Shown: in pieces, positions 1 to 9,061 of the stretch | How the letters are laid out: each line of letters opens with the position of its first letter | Position numbering within the stretch: the stretch's first letter is position 1 | Assembly: GCA_963742955.1 (NCBI GenBank) | Contig: CAVUOA010000008.1 | Span: forward strand, 1,054,001 to 1,118,000 | Direction of reading: 5' to 3' | Length of the DNA: 64,000 bases | Source: CAVUOA01 sp963742955 | Lineage (GTDB): Bacteria; Bacteroidota; Ignavibacteria; Tepidaquicellales; OLB5 | Made by a program: the position numbers and the translations under genes | Notes under the pieces: model-generated | Told to the model about the DNA's origin: nothing | The model's database searches: none | What the model saw: the letters and a program-made list of their open reading frames with translations, nothing else

Positions 1-2
1 AT

Positions 3-713
3 GATGTTATTAATGTTATTGAGACAATAGTCGATTACGGCGAATTTCTTGAAGTGCATGAAAACTATGCGCAGAATATTGTTGTCGGGTTTGCAAAGTT
101 CAACGGCATGCCTGCGGGAATTGTTGCCAACCAGCCGAATTACTTAGCAGGCGTGTTAGATATAAACGCTTCACGCAAGGCGGCGCGGTTTGTAAGGTTC
201 TGCGATGCGTTTAACATCCCTGTTGTAACATTGGTAGATGTGCCGGGTTATCTGCCGGGAACAACGCAGGAATACGGCGGAATAATTATTCACGGGGCAA
301 AGCTGCTCTATGCTTACGCCGAAGCGACTGTACCAAAAGTTACAATTATTCTCCGCAAGGCTTACGGCGGCGCTTATGACGTTATGGGTTCTAAACATTT
401 ACGCGGTGATATTAACTACGCATGGCCAACCGCGGAGATTGCCGTTATGGGTCCGCGCGGCGCAATTGAGGTTCTTCATTACACGGAGATTTCAAAGATT
501 ACTGACGAAAAAGAAAAAGTGAAATTCATTGCGGGCAAAGAACAGGAATACAGGGATAAGTTTGCAAGTCCCTACGTTGCAGCTAAGTACGGATATATCG
601 ATGACGTAATTGAGCCGCGCAATACAAGGTTCAGAATTATCCGCGCGCTGCAATCTCTTGCAACGAAGAAAGATACCAATCCGCCGAAGAAACATTCTAA
701 TATGCCGTTATAG
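3..713 (+). CDS. pccB: Propionyl-CoA carboxylase-type carboxyltransferase beta subunit, C-terminal part
   Basis: The reading frame is open from base 3, so the gene starts before the window; only about 236 C-terminal residues are visible. They carry hallmarks of the acyl-CoA carboxylase beta (carboxyltransferase) family: AQNIVVGFAK, VDVPGYLPGT, the oxyanion-hole region RKAYGGAYDVM, and SKHLRGDINYAWP followed by AEIAVMGPRGAIE. The family moves the carboxyl group from carboxybiotin to propionyl-CoA or a related acyl-CoA in the cytoplasm. The GAYDVM...SKHLRGD form resembles propionyl-CoA rather than acetyl-CoA carboxylase, but substrate is inferred. Two small genes follow on the same strand, an OadG-like protein and a biotin carrier, so this is one operon. 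The GTG at 54 is internal, not a start. Confidence 0.93.
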   Translation, partial: DVINVIETIVDYGEFLEVHENYAQNIVVGFAKFNGMPAGIVANQPNYLAGVLDINASRKAARFVRFCDAFNIPVVTLVDVPGYLPGTTQEYGGIIIHGAKLLYAYAEATVPKVTIILRKAYGGAYDVMGSKHLRGDINYAWPTAEIAVMGPRGAIEVLHYTEISKITDEKEKVKFIAGKEQEYRDKFASPYVAAKYGYIDDVIEPRNTRFRIIRALQSLATKKDTNPPKKHSNMPL

Positions 714-726
714 AAAGGAATGAACA

Positions 727-963
727 ATGGGATTATTTAAAAAACAGAAAGAAAAACCACAAGAAACCAAAACAACTAAGCCGAAAACAGCTCCTAAAGC
801 AAGCAAAGCAGATGAGCTTAATGCGGTTATTGCATCGGCAATATATCTTTTTACAACGCACCCGCATGATTCGGAAAGTACGGTGCTGACAATTAAACGA
901 ATTGAAAAAATATATTCGCCGTGGAGCTCTAAAATATACGGATTAAGGAAATCACCAAGGTAA
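727..963 (+). CDS. Small OadG-like protein of the carboxylase cluster
   Basis: A 78-residue protein between the carboxyltransferase and the biotin carrier, starting 14 bases after the former. The N-terminal half is rich in Lys, Pro and Thr and is probably disordered. The middle (ADELNAVIASAIYLF) is a short amphipathic helix and the end (SPWSSKIYGLRKSPR) has the Trp plus basic tail seen in the soluble part of OadG/MmdD-type gamma-delta subunits. Those subunits normally begin with a membrane helix; none is visible here. A role in assembling the carboxylase complex is inferred from position and the weak tail similarity only. Confidence 0.6.
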   Translation: MGLFKKQKEKPQETKTTKPKTAPKASKADELNAVIASAIYLFTTHPHDSESTVLTIKRIEKIYSPWSSKIYGLRKSPR

Positions 964-972
964 AAAATCAAA

Positions 973-1413
973 ATGAAAAAATATAAACTCACCATTAACG
1001 GAAATAAATACGATGTTAATATACTGAACTTCGATGATAATGTTATTGAGCTTGATGTGAACGGAAAACAGTACGAGGTGGAAATTGAACAAAAAACCGC
1101 TCCGGTGAAAACCCCGCAGCTTGTAAGAGCAAAGAGCGAACCCTCGACCGAAAGCGATAAATCGACTGCAAAAACAAGTTCACCTGCAGAGAAAAAAGGC
1201 GCGGGTGTAATAAAAGCGCCGCTGCCCGGAACAATATTAAACATATTCGTCAAAGAAGGCGATATTATCAAAACGGGTACAAAACTTCTGACATGGGAAG
1301 CGATGAAAATGGAAAACAATTTGAATTCTGATAGAGAAGGCACAGTAAAAGTAATTAAGGTCAAGCCCGGCGATACAATCCTCGAAGGCGATGTGCTTAT
1401 AGAAATTGCATAG
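973..1413 (+). CDS. Biotin carboxyl carrier protein
   Basis: A 146-residue carrier. Residues about 1-45 form a beta-rich N-terminal segment, 45-75 a Lys/Ser/Pro/Thr-rich flexible linker, and 76-146 the biotinyl-lipoyl domain. The biotin attachment site is EAMKMEN, with Lys112 as the modified residue, and the surrounding KAPLPGTI...VKEGD...G pattern is standard. It should shuttle carboxybiotin between biotin carboxylase (not in the window) and the carboxyltransferase encoded just upstream. ATG at 973 lies 9 bases after the previous stop, consistent with an operon. Confidence 0.93.
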   Translation: MKKYKLTINGNKYDVNILNFDDNVIELDVNGKQYEVEIEQKTAPVKTPQLVRAKSEPSTESDKSTAKTSSPAEKKGAGVIKAPLPGTILNIFVKEGDIIKTGTKLLTWEAMKMENNLNSDREGTVKVIKVKPGDTILEGDVLIEIA

Positions 1414-1427
1414 CAGCCTCACCCCGA

Positions 1428-1448
1428 CCCCTCTCCAAAGGAGAGGGG
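1428..1448. repeat. Intergenic hairpin, CCCCTCTCC type
   Basis: Inverted repeat cccctctcc / ggagagggg around a 3-base loop, 15 bases after the biotin carrier stop. A near-identical hairpin with the same leading ctcacccc text lies at 53922-53944, and looser relatives near 3070-3115 and 56536. It is a dispersed intergenic element; without a T-tract it is not a classical terminator. Confidence 0.6.
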
Positions 1449-1480
1449 ATTACAGGTTTAAAAGAATCAACACAGTTGAT

Positions 1481-2002
1481 TCACTCCATATTTCTTTTTA
1501 CAAAGCAGAAGCCAACCGCAATAACTATTCCTGCAAATCCCATAATATAAAACTTCAATGCGCTAAACGGCTGGAGCAGGAAATATCCTGCCTGGTAAGG
1601 ATACTGAAGCCAGTATGTGCTGTTTGCTTTTTCGAATTCAGTAAACAGGTGTGTCTGATTAAGAACAATATAGAACAGCAAATCAAAGCTTAAGAGGTAA
1701 TGAGCTAACAGCAAGCCAATAGTGCACCACAGCCCGCAATAGAAAAATATTACAATAAGTCCCGCAATCTCTATTGTTTTTTGGATTACCCGGTATCTCG
1801 GAACAGAAATAATTCCGTTTTCGGCTGATTCCTGAAACACCCAGTTCCAAACAGAATTTGTGAATCCTTCCTGTTTAATTTTCTGCTGGTATACAATGCC
1901 ATAGGAATAAGAATCGAAAAGAGTAATTAGAATAATATAGGAAATCACAAAAATTAATTTTCCCCATATGCTGATATTTTTACTGCGGGCATGTATTTTC
2001 AT
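1481..2002 (-). CDS. Hypothetical integral membrane protein
   Basis: A 173-residue protein that I do not recognise. Hydrophobic stretches near residues 14-32, 72-100, 100-118 and 145-168 suggest four membrane segments, with a polar loop at about 35-65. The extreme end FVKRN is basic, so likely cytoplasmic. It is convergent with the carboxylase operon and divergent from thyX. No functional motif is visible. Confidence 0.55.
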   Translation of the reverse strand: MKIHARSKNISIWGKLIFVISYIILITLFDSYSYGIVYQQKIKQEGFTNSVWNWVFQESAENGIISVPRYRVIQKTIEIAGLIVIFFYCGLWCTIGLLLAHYLLSFDLLFYIVLNQTHLFTEFEKANSTYWLQYPYQAGYFLLQPFSALKFYIMGFAGIVIAVGFCFVKRNME

Positions 2003-2098
2003 GTACCAATTTATAAAATAAACTTCACAAATCCTTTCTATTTTATCTTCAACCGCAATTTGTTATCTTCGTAAATTAACAGGAAGGGAACACAGCAA

Positions 2099-3052
2099 TT
2101 GCAGGAAACAGCAGATTATCAGGAAACTCCGGAAAAGCAGGAAGCCGAGAAGCTCAACCGTCCTCAGGTTGAAGGATTAGACAAAATTCTCGGTGTACCG
2201 TTTAAAGTCTTAGATGACGGATTTATCCGCGTAATAGATTATATGGTCTCAGATGAATCAATAGTTCAGGCAGCACGTGTATCAGACGGCGCGGGAACGA
2301 AAAAGATTCACGAAGACAGGGGGCTTATACGCTACCTCATGCGCCACTATCACACAACGCCGTTTGAGATGTGCGAAATAAAGCTGCATGTCCGTGTTCC
2401 CATGGATGCGTGGCGGCAGTGGATTAGACACAGAACTGCAAATGTTAACGAATATTCAACACGCTACTCGCTCGCAATCGATAATGCTCAGTCAACTGAA
2501 CCTGATAAATGGCGTCTTCAGGCGCAGGGCAACCGCCAGGGCAGCGCGGGATACATGGATAATGAAACCGGGAAATACTTAAGTGATAAAGAACTGGAGT
2601 TCCAGAAGCAAGCGCGTGAAATTTATGAAGAACGCATAGCCAAGGGTATTGCACGCGAACAGGCACGCAAAGACCTTCCGCTGGCGACTTATACAGAGGC
2701 TTACTGGAAAATTGATTTGCAGAATCTTCTGCATTTCCTCCGCTTAAGAATGGATGCGCATGCGCAGGAGGAAATCAGGGACTACGCTAATGTTATCGGA
2801 AACGAGATTGTTGCAAAGTGGTGTCCCCTTGCATGGGAAGCGTTTAAAGATTACCACATGAATTCAACTTCTTTTACACGTCTTGAATTTGAAATCCTTC
2901 AGGAAATCCTTACGGGTAATAATGATAAAGCTATTGAGAAAGCAAAAAGCTTCGGGTTTATAAAAGAAAACGGTGAAATAAAACGCAACCGCGAGCGCCA
3001 GGAGTTTGAAGCAAAGCTTGAAAGGCTCGGCGTAAAAATTCCGTGGAGGTAG
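2099..3052 (+). CDS. thyX: FAD-dependent thymidylate synthase (ThyX)
   Basis: The signature motif RHRTANVNEYSTRYS (from residue 110) matches the ThyX RHRx7S motif, preceded by MRHYHTTPFEM, which is also conserved. ThyX makes dTMP from dUMP using FAD and methylenetetrahydrofolate in the cytoplasm. At 317 residues it is longer than the usual 220-260; the extra length is a charged N-terminal extension (about residues 1-35) and a Lys/Glu/Arg-rich C-terminus. A TTG at 2099 is used because a purine-rich aggaaggga stretch sits just upstream. The gene stands alone, divergent from the membrane protein at 1481-2002. Two dTMP-kinase-like genes occur elsewhere in the window. Confidence 0.93.
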   Translation: MQETADYQETPEKQEAEKLNRPQVEGLDKILGVPFKVLDDGFIRVIDYMVSDESIVQAARVSDGAGTKKIHEDRGLIRYLMRHYHTTPFEMCEIKLHVRVPMDAWRQWIRHRTANVNEYSTRYSLAIDNAQSTEPDKWRLQAQGNRQGSAGYMDNETGKYLSDKELEFQKQAREIYEERIAKGIAREQARKDLPLATYTEAYWKIDLQNLLHFLRLRMDAHAQEEIRDYANVIGNEIVAKWCPLAWEAFKDYHMNSTSFTRLEFEILQEILTGNNDKAIEKAKSFGFIKENGEIKRNRERQEFEAKLERLGVKIPWR

Positions 3053-3198
3053 AATAGTTAGTTTAGAGACCTCACCTCCTAAACCCCTTTCTCCGAAGGA
3101 GGAGGTGGGTTTAATTAATGTGTAGTCATTCAATAGAATAGAATTCCTGCTTTATTAATACACCAGGCTTTATTCCTGAATTGAACTTCTTTCGCAGA

Positions 3199-3820
3199 TT
3201 AACATGCGCTATTGCGTAAAAGCACTAATCCAGCCGAAAGCAAATACCATTCGTACGGCTTGGGAAATTTCTGGCGGAACCCGGCATCAACATCATTCAT
3301 AAATGAATATAATATTACCGCAGAGCCTGCAAGCACAAGCAGCCAATGAATCAGCTTCGGCTTAACATCATATCCTTTATCAAACAGCTTCAGTATATCG
3401 ATTCCGATTATGATCATTGCAAGTGAAATTAATACAGCAGAATATACAGGACCTATCCACGGCAGTAGGAATTAAAAACAAAATATCAGGGTCAGAAACT
3501 GCTGCAGGCCAATCGATTATAACTTTCAGCCAGACGTAATAAAATATATCCCACACACCGAAGATTATCAGGAAATAACCGAACCCTTCCCAGAATTTTC
3601 TGCTCAGCAGCCACCCGCTCGATACCAGTATAACAAGAGTTGCAAACTCACGGAAGAATTCAATTGTAAGGTTCCTGTCATAATGCATTACCAGCGGAAA
3701 GTGAAAACCGGTGGGGTAGTATATAGTCCGTAAATAAGCAACCACCGCCGCTTCGATATACGCGAATGCAATACCGAAGAGGAAAACGATTAATATTTTT
3801 TTGTTGAGTGATTTATTCAT
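3199..3820 (-). CDS. Hypothetical membrane protein, broken by one frame change
   Basis: Two overlapping minus-strand frames read as one protein. The N-terminal part (from 3820) has helices near residues 8-28 and 58-75 and a third near FGVWDIFYYVWLKV. Near 3465 the sense frame switches: after ILFLIP the other frame gives LPWIGPVYSAVLISLAMIII, which fuses smoothly to the second ORF and its TM helices. The whole would be about 205 residues with six membrane segments. Family not recognised. The break is one base and may be a sequencing indel. Confidence 0.6.
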
Positions 3821-3830
3821 TGTTAACCAT

Positions 3831-3863
3831 ATTCGTCCTACGACTCTAAGTCGTAGGACGAAT
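3831..3863. repeat. Palindromic repeat, CGTCCTACGACT type
   Basis: A perfect inverted repeat: 15-base arms attcgtcctacgact / agtcgtaggacgaat with a 3-base loop. Related hairpins with the same core are at 8915-8947 and 54731-54762. It lies between a membrane-protein gene start and the esterase gene end, so it cannot terminate either obvious transcript in the usual way. REP-like intergenic element. Confidence 0.8.
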
Positions 3864-3872
3864 TAAATATTC

Positions 3873-4763
3873 CTACTCCAGTTTTTTTGTTTCAAACCAT
3901 TTCCAGATTTCTTCGCTGGCGTTAAACTCGCGCGATGTTCTGCCTACCAGCAGCTTGGGCAGGGACTGCTTGCCGCTGGGCCATGTATGTCCCCCGCCTT
4001 TCACCAGGTAAAACACAACTTCATTTCGGCTTGTGCTGCCGGAGTAGACATATTTTTTTACCATTGTATCATCATCATAATCATCTATTTCCGATGTAAC
4101 TGGCTCTTCGTTGCATAAATTATTCTTTACCCAGAAACCAAGTGTGTTCTGCACTGATATAACCTCGCCCCTGCCGTACCTGATTGAACCGCCTTCATAC
4201 GGCACAAGCGGGTCATCATCACCGAATACATACATTAGCGGAACCGGTTTGCCGGGATCGAATGAGTTATAAAGATAGTCGGACATGCTGATAGCAACAG
4301 GAGCAATTGCTGCAATCCTGCTGTTAAGCTCACATCCCAGGCGGAAGCTCATCATCCCGCCGTTTGAAATTCCCGTTACGTAAATCCCGCCTGAATCAAT
4401 TTTATATTTTGATTCAAGTGAATCAATCAGCAGCGAAAAAAATTTCACATCGTTTACCTCAACACCGTTCACATAGCTTTCGGTGATTTTCCTGCCGTCA
4501 TTCCAGTGTTTATCTATTCCCTGGGGGTAGCACAAAATAAATCCATATTTATCTGACACTTTATTAAAACTTGTCAATCCGTTCATTCCCTTTGCCGTTC
4601 CGCCTCCGCCGTGAAGCGCAAACACAAGAGGCGCAGGTTTAGATTTGTCAATCGATTTGGGAACGTGTAAGATGTAAGAACGTTCAATGCCGTCAACAGT
4701 TATTGTATCAGCAAAGGATGAGTATAAACTAAATAATAATATCAATAAAATATATTTTCCCAT
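3873..4763 (-). CDS. Secreted polyhydroxybutyrate depolymerase/feruloyl esterase-family hydrolase (LpqC type)
   Basis: A 296-residue alpha/beta hydrolase with an N-terminal signal peptide (MGKYILLILLFSLYSSFAD). Visible family features: HVPKSIDKSKPAPLVFALHG, the oxyanion HGGGG, the nucleophile elbow GISNGG, an acid candidate in FGDDDPLVPYEGG and the catalytic His in GGGHTWPSG. This family includes secreted esterases such as PHB depolymerase, acetylxylan and feruloyl esterases; the substrate here cannot be told. Translation ends with WFETKKLE. A small single-helix protein gene lies 26 bases upstream on the same strand. Confidence 0.85.
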   Translation of the reverse strand: MGKYILLILLFSLYSSFADTITVDGIERSYILHVPKSIDKSKPAPLVFALHGGGGTAKGMNGLTSFNKVSDKYGFILCYPQGIDKHWNDGRKITESYVNGVEVNDVKFFSLLIDSLESKYKIDSGGIYVTGISNGGMMSFRLGCELNSRIAAIAPVAISMSDYLYNSFDPGKPVPLMYVFGDDDPLVPYEGGSIRYGRGEVISVQNTLGFWVKNNLCNEEPVTSEIDDYDDDTMVKKYVYSGSTSRNEVVFYLVKGGGHTWPSGKQSLPKLLVGRTSREFNASEEIWKWFETKKLE

Positions 4764-4789
4764 TAATTTTAAAATATTATGATTTCAGG

Positions 4790-5029
4790 CTATGGTTCGT
4801 GTTCATCACCTGAGGTTTGCTCAGCCATTTTCTTATTTGCCTTTTGTTCAGCAACGTATTCAATAGCTTTTCTCTTATCCTTATCATAAAATGCATCCGT
4901 TGCTCCGTACATCAGAGTTGTCATGCTTCCTCCGCCTCTTCTTATTTTTACGGCAATCCTGATAAATACTAAAACAACTGCAGCAAGGATTCCGAAAACT
5001 AATATAATATCAAATGTATCTTTAGGCAT
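4790..5029 (-). CDS. Small single-pass membrane protein, hypothetical
   Basis: 79 residues: an N-terminal helix (IILVFGILAAVVLVFIRIAV) followed by RIAVKIRRGGGS and a charged cytoplasmic tail ending TSGDEHEP. Not recognised. It precedes the esterase gene on the same strand and may be co-transcribed with it. Confidence 0.5.
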   Translation of the reverse strand: MPKDTFDIILVFGILAAVVLVFIRIAVKIRRGGGSMTTLMYGATDAFYDKDKRKAIEYVAEQKANKKMAEQTSGDEHEP

Positions 5030-5055
5030 ATTTTTTATAAAATTTCTTTGTTTAA

Positions 5056-5764
5056 TTATTCATCATCGCTGTACAGTAAATCCCGAATTTTCTTCATATC
5101 GCTGCCGAAGACACCCGTCTCTGCTATTCTGTGTTTGGATATTAAATTTTTCTTAATCCATTTTGTAAAATCTTCATCGTAAAGCGATTTATCATTATCA
5201 ACCCAGACTTTTTTTGTATCTTCAAACTTTTTAGAATCATTATCGGGAAATAAGTAATACTTTTTATCTTTAATTATTATCAGGGCCTTGCTCCCGCGCG
5301 TAACAAGGCTTGATGCCCATTTATGCAGGCTAACAGGTTTGTTTTAGTAGAGGGGTCAAGAACAACCGAATCAATTTTATCGCCGCATGATACAAGTACG
5401 AGCGGCGCAACGTGATAGCCCCAGCTGTCACACTCATTTCCGGCAGTAAGAAATGAAGTTTTCTCAGCCTGTAAATTTCTTCTTTCGATGCACGCTTGAA
5501 ATCCGCAAAACAGCCATGCCTTTGCTGTTTTTAAGCCGGGAAACTGCTTTTCAAGAATTGCGGAAATAAGATACCGTGCGATGCGCAATTATTGCAGTCA
5601 TCAAAATCCATAAACCCAAGCTCATTGCTGATGAAATCAAAAGCGGAATCAACGGTTGATTTATCCGTAATACAAGCATCAACGCTGTCAGAAAAAGGAC
5701 TGTGTTCAATGGTCTGTGAGCAAACCGAAACCGTTAAAAACAATATAAAAATCGTAACTTTCAC
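5056..5764 (-). CDS. Secreted protein-glutaminase-like protein, two frame breaks
   Basis: Three frames join into one protein of about 235 residues. It starts at 5764 with a signal peptide (MKVTIFILFLTVSVCS). The frame changes near 5585 (DDCNNCA joins ARYLISAILEKQFPG) and near 5335 (DPSTKT joins PVSLHKWASSLVTRG), ending LLYSDDE at 5056. The order Cys (NNCAARYLI), then WGYHVAPLVLV, then VVLDPS followed by Trp matches the Cys-His-Asp arrangement of protein-glutaminase (Gln_deamidase_2-like) domains, which deamidate protein glutamines. The match is from memory of the motif pattern, so the function is tentative. Both breaks are single-base. Confidence 0.55.
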
Positions 5765-5882
5765 ACAATAATCAAAGCATAAATGGGAAAATTAAAAAGG
5801 CAAATTTTCAGCATTTCCGCTTGATTTACTTACCTTAATTAATTAAAATTAACAATTAAGTTAAACTAATAATATCACAATA

Positions 5883-6360
5883 ATGAACACAGACGAAGCA
5901 GTGAGAAAAGAATTACTGAACTACATTGAAAAGCCCCATACACACGGCACTTTTATCCAGCTTTTAAAGGATTTCCCCGAGAAGCTGATTAACGAAAAGC
6001 CGCAGGACTGCCTTACTCGTTCTGGCAGATGCTTGAACACATACGGATTTCACAGTACGATATGCTTGATTTCCTGCGAAACCCGAACTACAAAGAAATG
6101 CAGTGGCCGAAAGATTACTCGCCGGTAATGACCAAAAAGCAACCATGAAAATGTGGAACGACTGCATTAAAAAATATGAAGATGACATCGAAGCATTGAA
6201 GAAAATCATTGAAGACCCCAAAACAGATTTATTTGCACTCATACCGCACGGCACGGGACAAACAATATTCAAAGAAGTGATACAGATAATCGACCATGCA
6301 AGCTACCACCTGGGTCAGTTTCTGGTAATGAGAAGGCTTGCAGGAGAATGGAAGCATTAG
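5883..6360 (+). CDS. DinB-family protein, two frame breaks
   Basis: Three frames combine: the N-terminus from 5883, a central piece (YSFWQMLEHIRISQYDMLDF, frame change near 6010), and the C-terminus (frame change near 6125) with HASYHLGQFLVMR. The result is about 158 residues. The His in LEHIRISQ and the HASYH pair fit the metal-binding four-helix DinB fold. Members are bacillithiol/thiol transferases, hydrolases or unknown; no specific reaction can be assigned. A second DinB protein is at 53993-54541. Confidence 0.65.
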
Positions 6361-6420
6361 CATTAGCTCCGTCTGTTGGTTTGTATTGCAGATATTGAAA
6401 ACTAAATTTAAATTGAATTT

Positions 6421-7146
6421 ATGAGTGACCGCAGGAACAAAGCAATAGATATAGAAAACAGTCTTAAATCAAAGCTGTATAAACGAAGATCTTCTTATAT
6501 TTTCAGCAATGACCTTTTTGAGAATTGGATTAAGAGCACACTGAAACCGGATTCAGTTTGGATTGATGCCGGGTGTGGCAGCAACACTCTTGTTGATGAA
6601 TTTTCGGCTTACTCAGAACACGGAACAGGAATAGACTGTGTTGTTCACCCCGAACTAATGAAAAGAGAAAGATTCCTTTTGGGATATTTATCAAATCTTC
6701 CAATTGAATCCGGATCCACCGATACAATAGTATCTAACATGGTTGTTGAGCACCTTAAAGACCCCAAGAAAGTCTTCTCTGAGTTTCTTAGGGTGTTGAA
6801 ACCGGGCGGAAATGTTTTCTTCAGAACAACAAATAAATTTTATCCATCACAGTTCTTCGGGCATATTTTTTCAAAAAACGTGAAGGATAAGATAATAAAT
6901 AAAATATTCGGAGTTGAATCGCACGATATTTTTCCTACTCATTACAGAATAAATACTTATAATAAAATTAAGAAACTACTGCCTTCATTAGGATTCGAAA
7001 TAAATAAGCTTGAAGCCATTGAAGACCTCCACATGTTTCATCCTTTAGCTTTCGAAATATCCTATAACATATACAGGATACAGAGCATGATACCCTTTTA
7101 TTTTTTAAGGAACACACTTATATGCTGGGCTAAAAAACCCATATAG
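6421..7146 (+). CDS. Class I SAM-dependent methyltransferase
   Basis: 241 residues. The SAM-binding motif I is WIDAGCGSNTL (about residues 41-51), acidic motif II GIDCV, and the central post-motif is DTIVSNMVVEHLKDPKKV with FLRVLKPGG, typical of the Methyltransf_11 group. The C-terminal half (YRINTYNKIKKLLPSLGFEI) is also family-like. Substrate unknown. ATG at 6421 follows about 60 bases after the DinB gene. Same strand as its neighbours but no clear operon partner. Confidence 0.85.
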   Translation: MSDRRNKAIDIENSLKSKLYKRRSSYIFSNDLFENWIKSTLKPDSVWIDAGCGSNTLVDEFSAYSEHGTGIDCVVHPELMKRERFLLGYLSNLPIESGSTDTIVSNMVVEHLKDPKKVFSEFLRVLKPGGNVFFRTTNKFYPSQFFGHIFSKNVKDKIINKIFGVESHDIFPTHYRINTYNKIKKLLPSLGFEINKLEAIEDLHMFHPLAFEISYNIYRIQSMIPFYFLRNTLICWAKKPI

Positions 7147-7189
7147 ATGCAAACATAATTTTATTTATATTTAAGTAAGATTTAATCTT

Positions 7190-8561
7190 ATGAAGACAAA
7201 GATTTTACTTTTAATCGCTGTTTTAACTGTCAACCTGAACGCTGCAATAATTATGCAGCCTTATCTTATGGGCGTGCAGACAAACAGCGTTTGGGTACTG
7301 GTTGAATGCAGTACACCCGATACGGTTATAGTCGATTTCGGCACAACGCCATCTTACGGAGCACTGCCAAAACATTTACCATCAGTGCAACAACAAACTC
7401 GACTTACGTTCACAAAATAAATTTAACCGGGCTTAACGAAAATACAAATTATTACTATAGGGCAAGACAGCTTAGCTCCACATCAGGCGGATACAGCTTT
7501 GTTACTGCAGTGAATGAACAGACTCCGTTCCGTTTCTTATGGATTGGCGACTACCGCTCAGGCACTGCCGTGCATGACCAGATTTGCCAGCAGATACCTC
7601 AGTATAATCCGCGGTTTTACATTAACGGAGGTGATGTTGCTGTTTCGGGTTCTTATACCGATTTTAAAAATGAGTTTTTCAGAACGGGAGAATTAAATAT
7701 AATATCACATGTTCCGTTTTTCCTAACAACAGGAAATCACGAAGGCTGGGACACAAATACAAAAGCATTCACAAAAGGAATAACTTTGCAGAGCGGAACC
7801 GAGGATTATTATTCGTTCGATTACGGAAACATGCACGTGCTGGTTTTAAATACACAAATAAGCTATTCCGTGGGGAGTAACCAGTATAACTTTGCCATGG
7901 CTGACTTAAGCTCAACCAACAAAACATGGAAAATCGTCATCTCGCATAAACCCGCATACTGCTCAGGCGGGCACGGCGAAGATGCCGGCATGATTACCAT
8001 GTCACAGAACATATTTGTACCCGCAGGAGTTGATATGGTGATTTCCGGACACTCGCATTTTTACCAGCATAACCGTGTAAGCGGAATAGAGCACATGGTG
8101 CTCGGCGGGGGGCGCCGCTGTATGTTCCGTCAAATGCGTCTTATACATTCAAATCGGTGCAGGATTATAATTTCGGCATTGTTGATGTGAACCGGGATAC
8201 GCTCTTATTAAGAGTCTACAATAACCTCAGTACAATGCTTGATACAGTTAAGCTGGTGAAGAATCCCGAAGGATTTCACGGAAACGGTACGCCGATAAAA
8301 AACTTTACTATCAATGAAGTTTATCCCAACCCCTCAAACCCCGAGTTTACCATAAGCTTTGATATTAAAGATGATATGGTTTACACGATTGAGCTTTTCG
8401 ATATAGAAGGCAAACTAGTCGACACAATAAAAAACTCCAAGATTAAAGCCGGTCACCATGAAATAACTTATAATACCTCAAAGCTCTCAAGCGGAATGTA
8501 TTTTGTGATGCTGACAAACGGAAAGGATTTTAAAGCAAAGAAGATTGCTGTTGTGAAGTGA
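7190..8561 (+). CDS. T9SS-exported purple-acid-phosphatase-like metallophosphoesterase, two frame breaks
   Basis: One gene across three frames. Signal peptide MKTKILLLIAVLTVNLNAA; then a fibronectin III-like domain typical of purple acid phosphatases (VDFGTTPSYGAL, LTGLNENTNYYYRAR); then a calcineurin-like phosphoesterase domain with WIGDYRSG, NGGDVAVSG, TTGNHEGWD, ISHKPAY and SGHSHFYQHNR giving the metal ligands. It ends in a type IX sorting domain (YPNPSNPEFTISFDI ... SGMYFVMLTNG ... KIAVVK). Frame changes sit near 7385 and 8110. Cell-surface or secreted phosphomonoesterase is inferred. The terminator at 8581 follows. Confidence 0.85.
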
Positions 8562-8580
8562 GGAGTGTTTTAATAAACAC

Positions 8581-8613
8581 AAACCCCGTATGGAATACCA
8601 TACGGGGTTTTTT
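8581..8613 (+). terminator. Rho-independent terminator after the phosphoesterase gene
   Basis: A perfect 12-base stem aaccccgtatgg / ccatacggggtt with a 4-base loop followed by a T-rich tract, 20 bases after the phosphoesterase stop. Reads well in the plus direction. Confidence 0.9.
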
Positions 8614-8654
8614 ATTTCTATTGGGCTGCACCGGTTTAAAAGAAATAATCCCTG

Positions 8655-9051
8655 TTTTCACACAGCCTTGATTTTCCGGTACTTTTTTATCAAGAAAAAA
8701 AGTACAATAAGCTGGTGTCCTAATGGCTGATTCTGGATTCCCGCCTGCGCGGGAATGACAATGTGGCTATGCGGCTGATTCTGAATTCCCGCTTTCACGG
8801 GAATGACAATCCTTAGACTTCACAATGTGTTAAATCCGGCCTGTGAAAATAGGGAGCGTAAAAAAATTATCGAGCAGAACAGCACAGGAAAATCTGTTTG
8901 AGCTGCCGAGTTAAACTCGTCCTACGACTCAAAGTCGTCGGACGAGTGGTATTCCTGTAAGGCGAAGATAATTTTAGCCCTGACTGCCTTTGGCAGTCTA
9001 TTTTCACCAGCCTTGATTTTTTTGGTACTATTTTATCAAGAAAAAAAGTGC
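8655..9051. repeat. Dispersed repeat block with nested hairpins
   Basis: No gene is seen from 8562 to 9061. The block holds: a partial copy of the AGCCTTGATTTTT/GTACTTTTTTATC element (8655-8720); two ATTCCCG...CGGGAATGACAA hairpins (8727-8813); and a longer element (8842-9051) beginning ctgtgaaaat and ending ttttcacc plus the poly-T/poly-A hairpin. The last shares its ends, the AATTATCGAGCA...ACAGCACAGGAAAATCTG section and the GCGAAGATAATTTTAG section with 17279-17445. A palindrome (8915-8947) of the CGTCCTACGACT type sits in its centre. Confidence 0.75.
8915..8947. repeat. Palindromic repeat, CGTCCTACGACT type (second copy)
   Basis: actcgtcctacgact / agtcgtcggacgagt, 15-base arms with one mismatch and a 3-base loop. 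Same core as 3831-3863 and 54731-54762. It is nested in the centre of a longer dispersed element. Confidence 0.75.
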
Positions 9052-9061
9052 AATTCCATCT

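Noticed and set aside
708..1364. Long minus-strand frame of 218 codons
   Set aside because: It is antisense to the OadG-like and biotin carrier genes, which carry clear motifs; its translation is a hydrophobic shadow.
8727..8813. Repeated hairpins resembling a short CRISPR array
   Set aside because: Only two units of different spacing with internal palindromes; no cas genes and no uniform spacers. They are dispersed ATTCCCG...CGGGAAT repeats.
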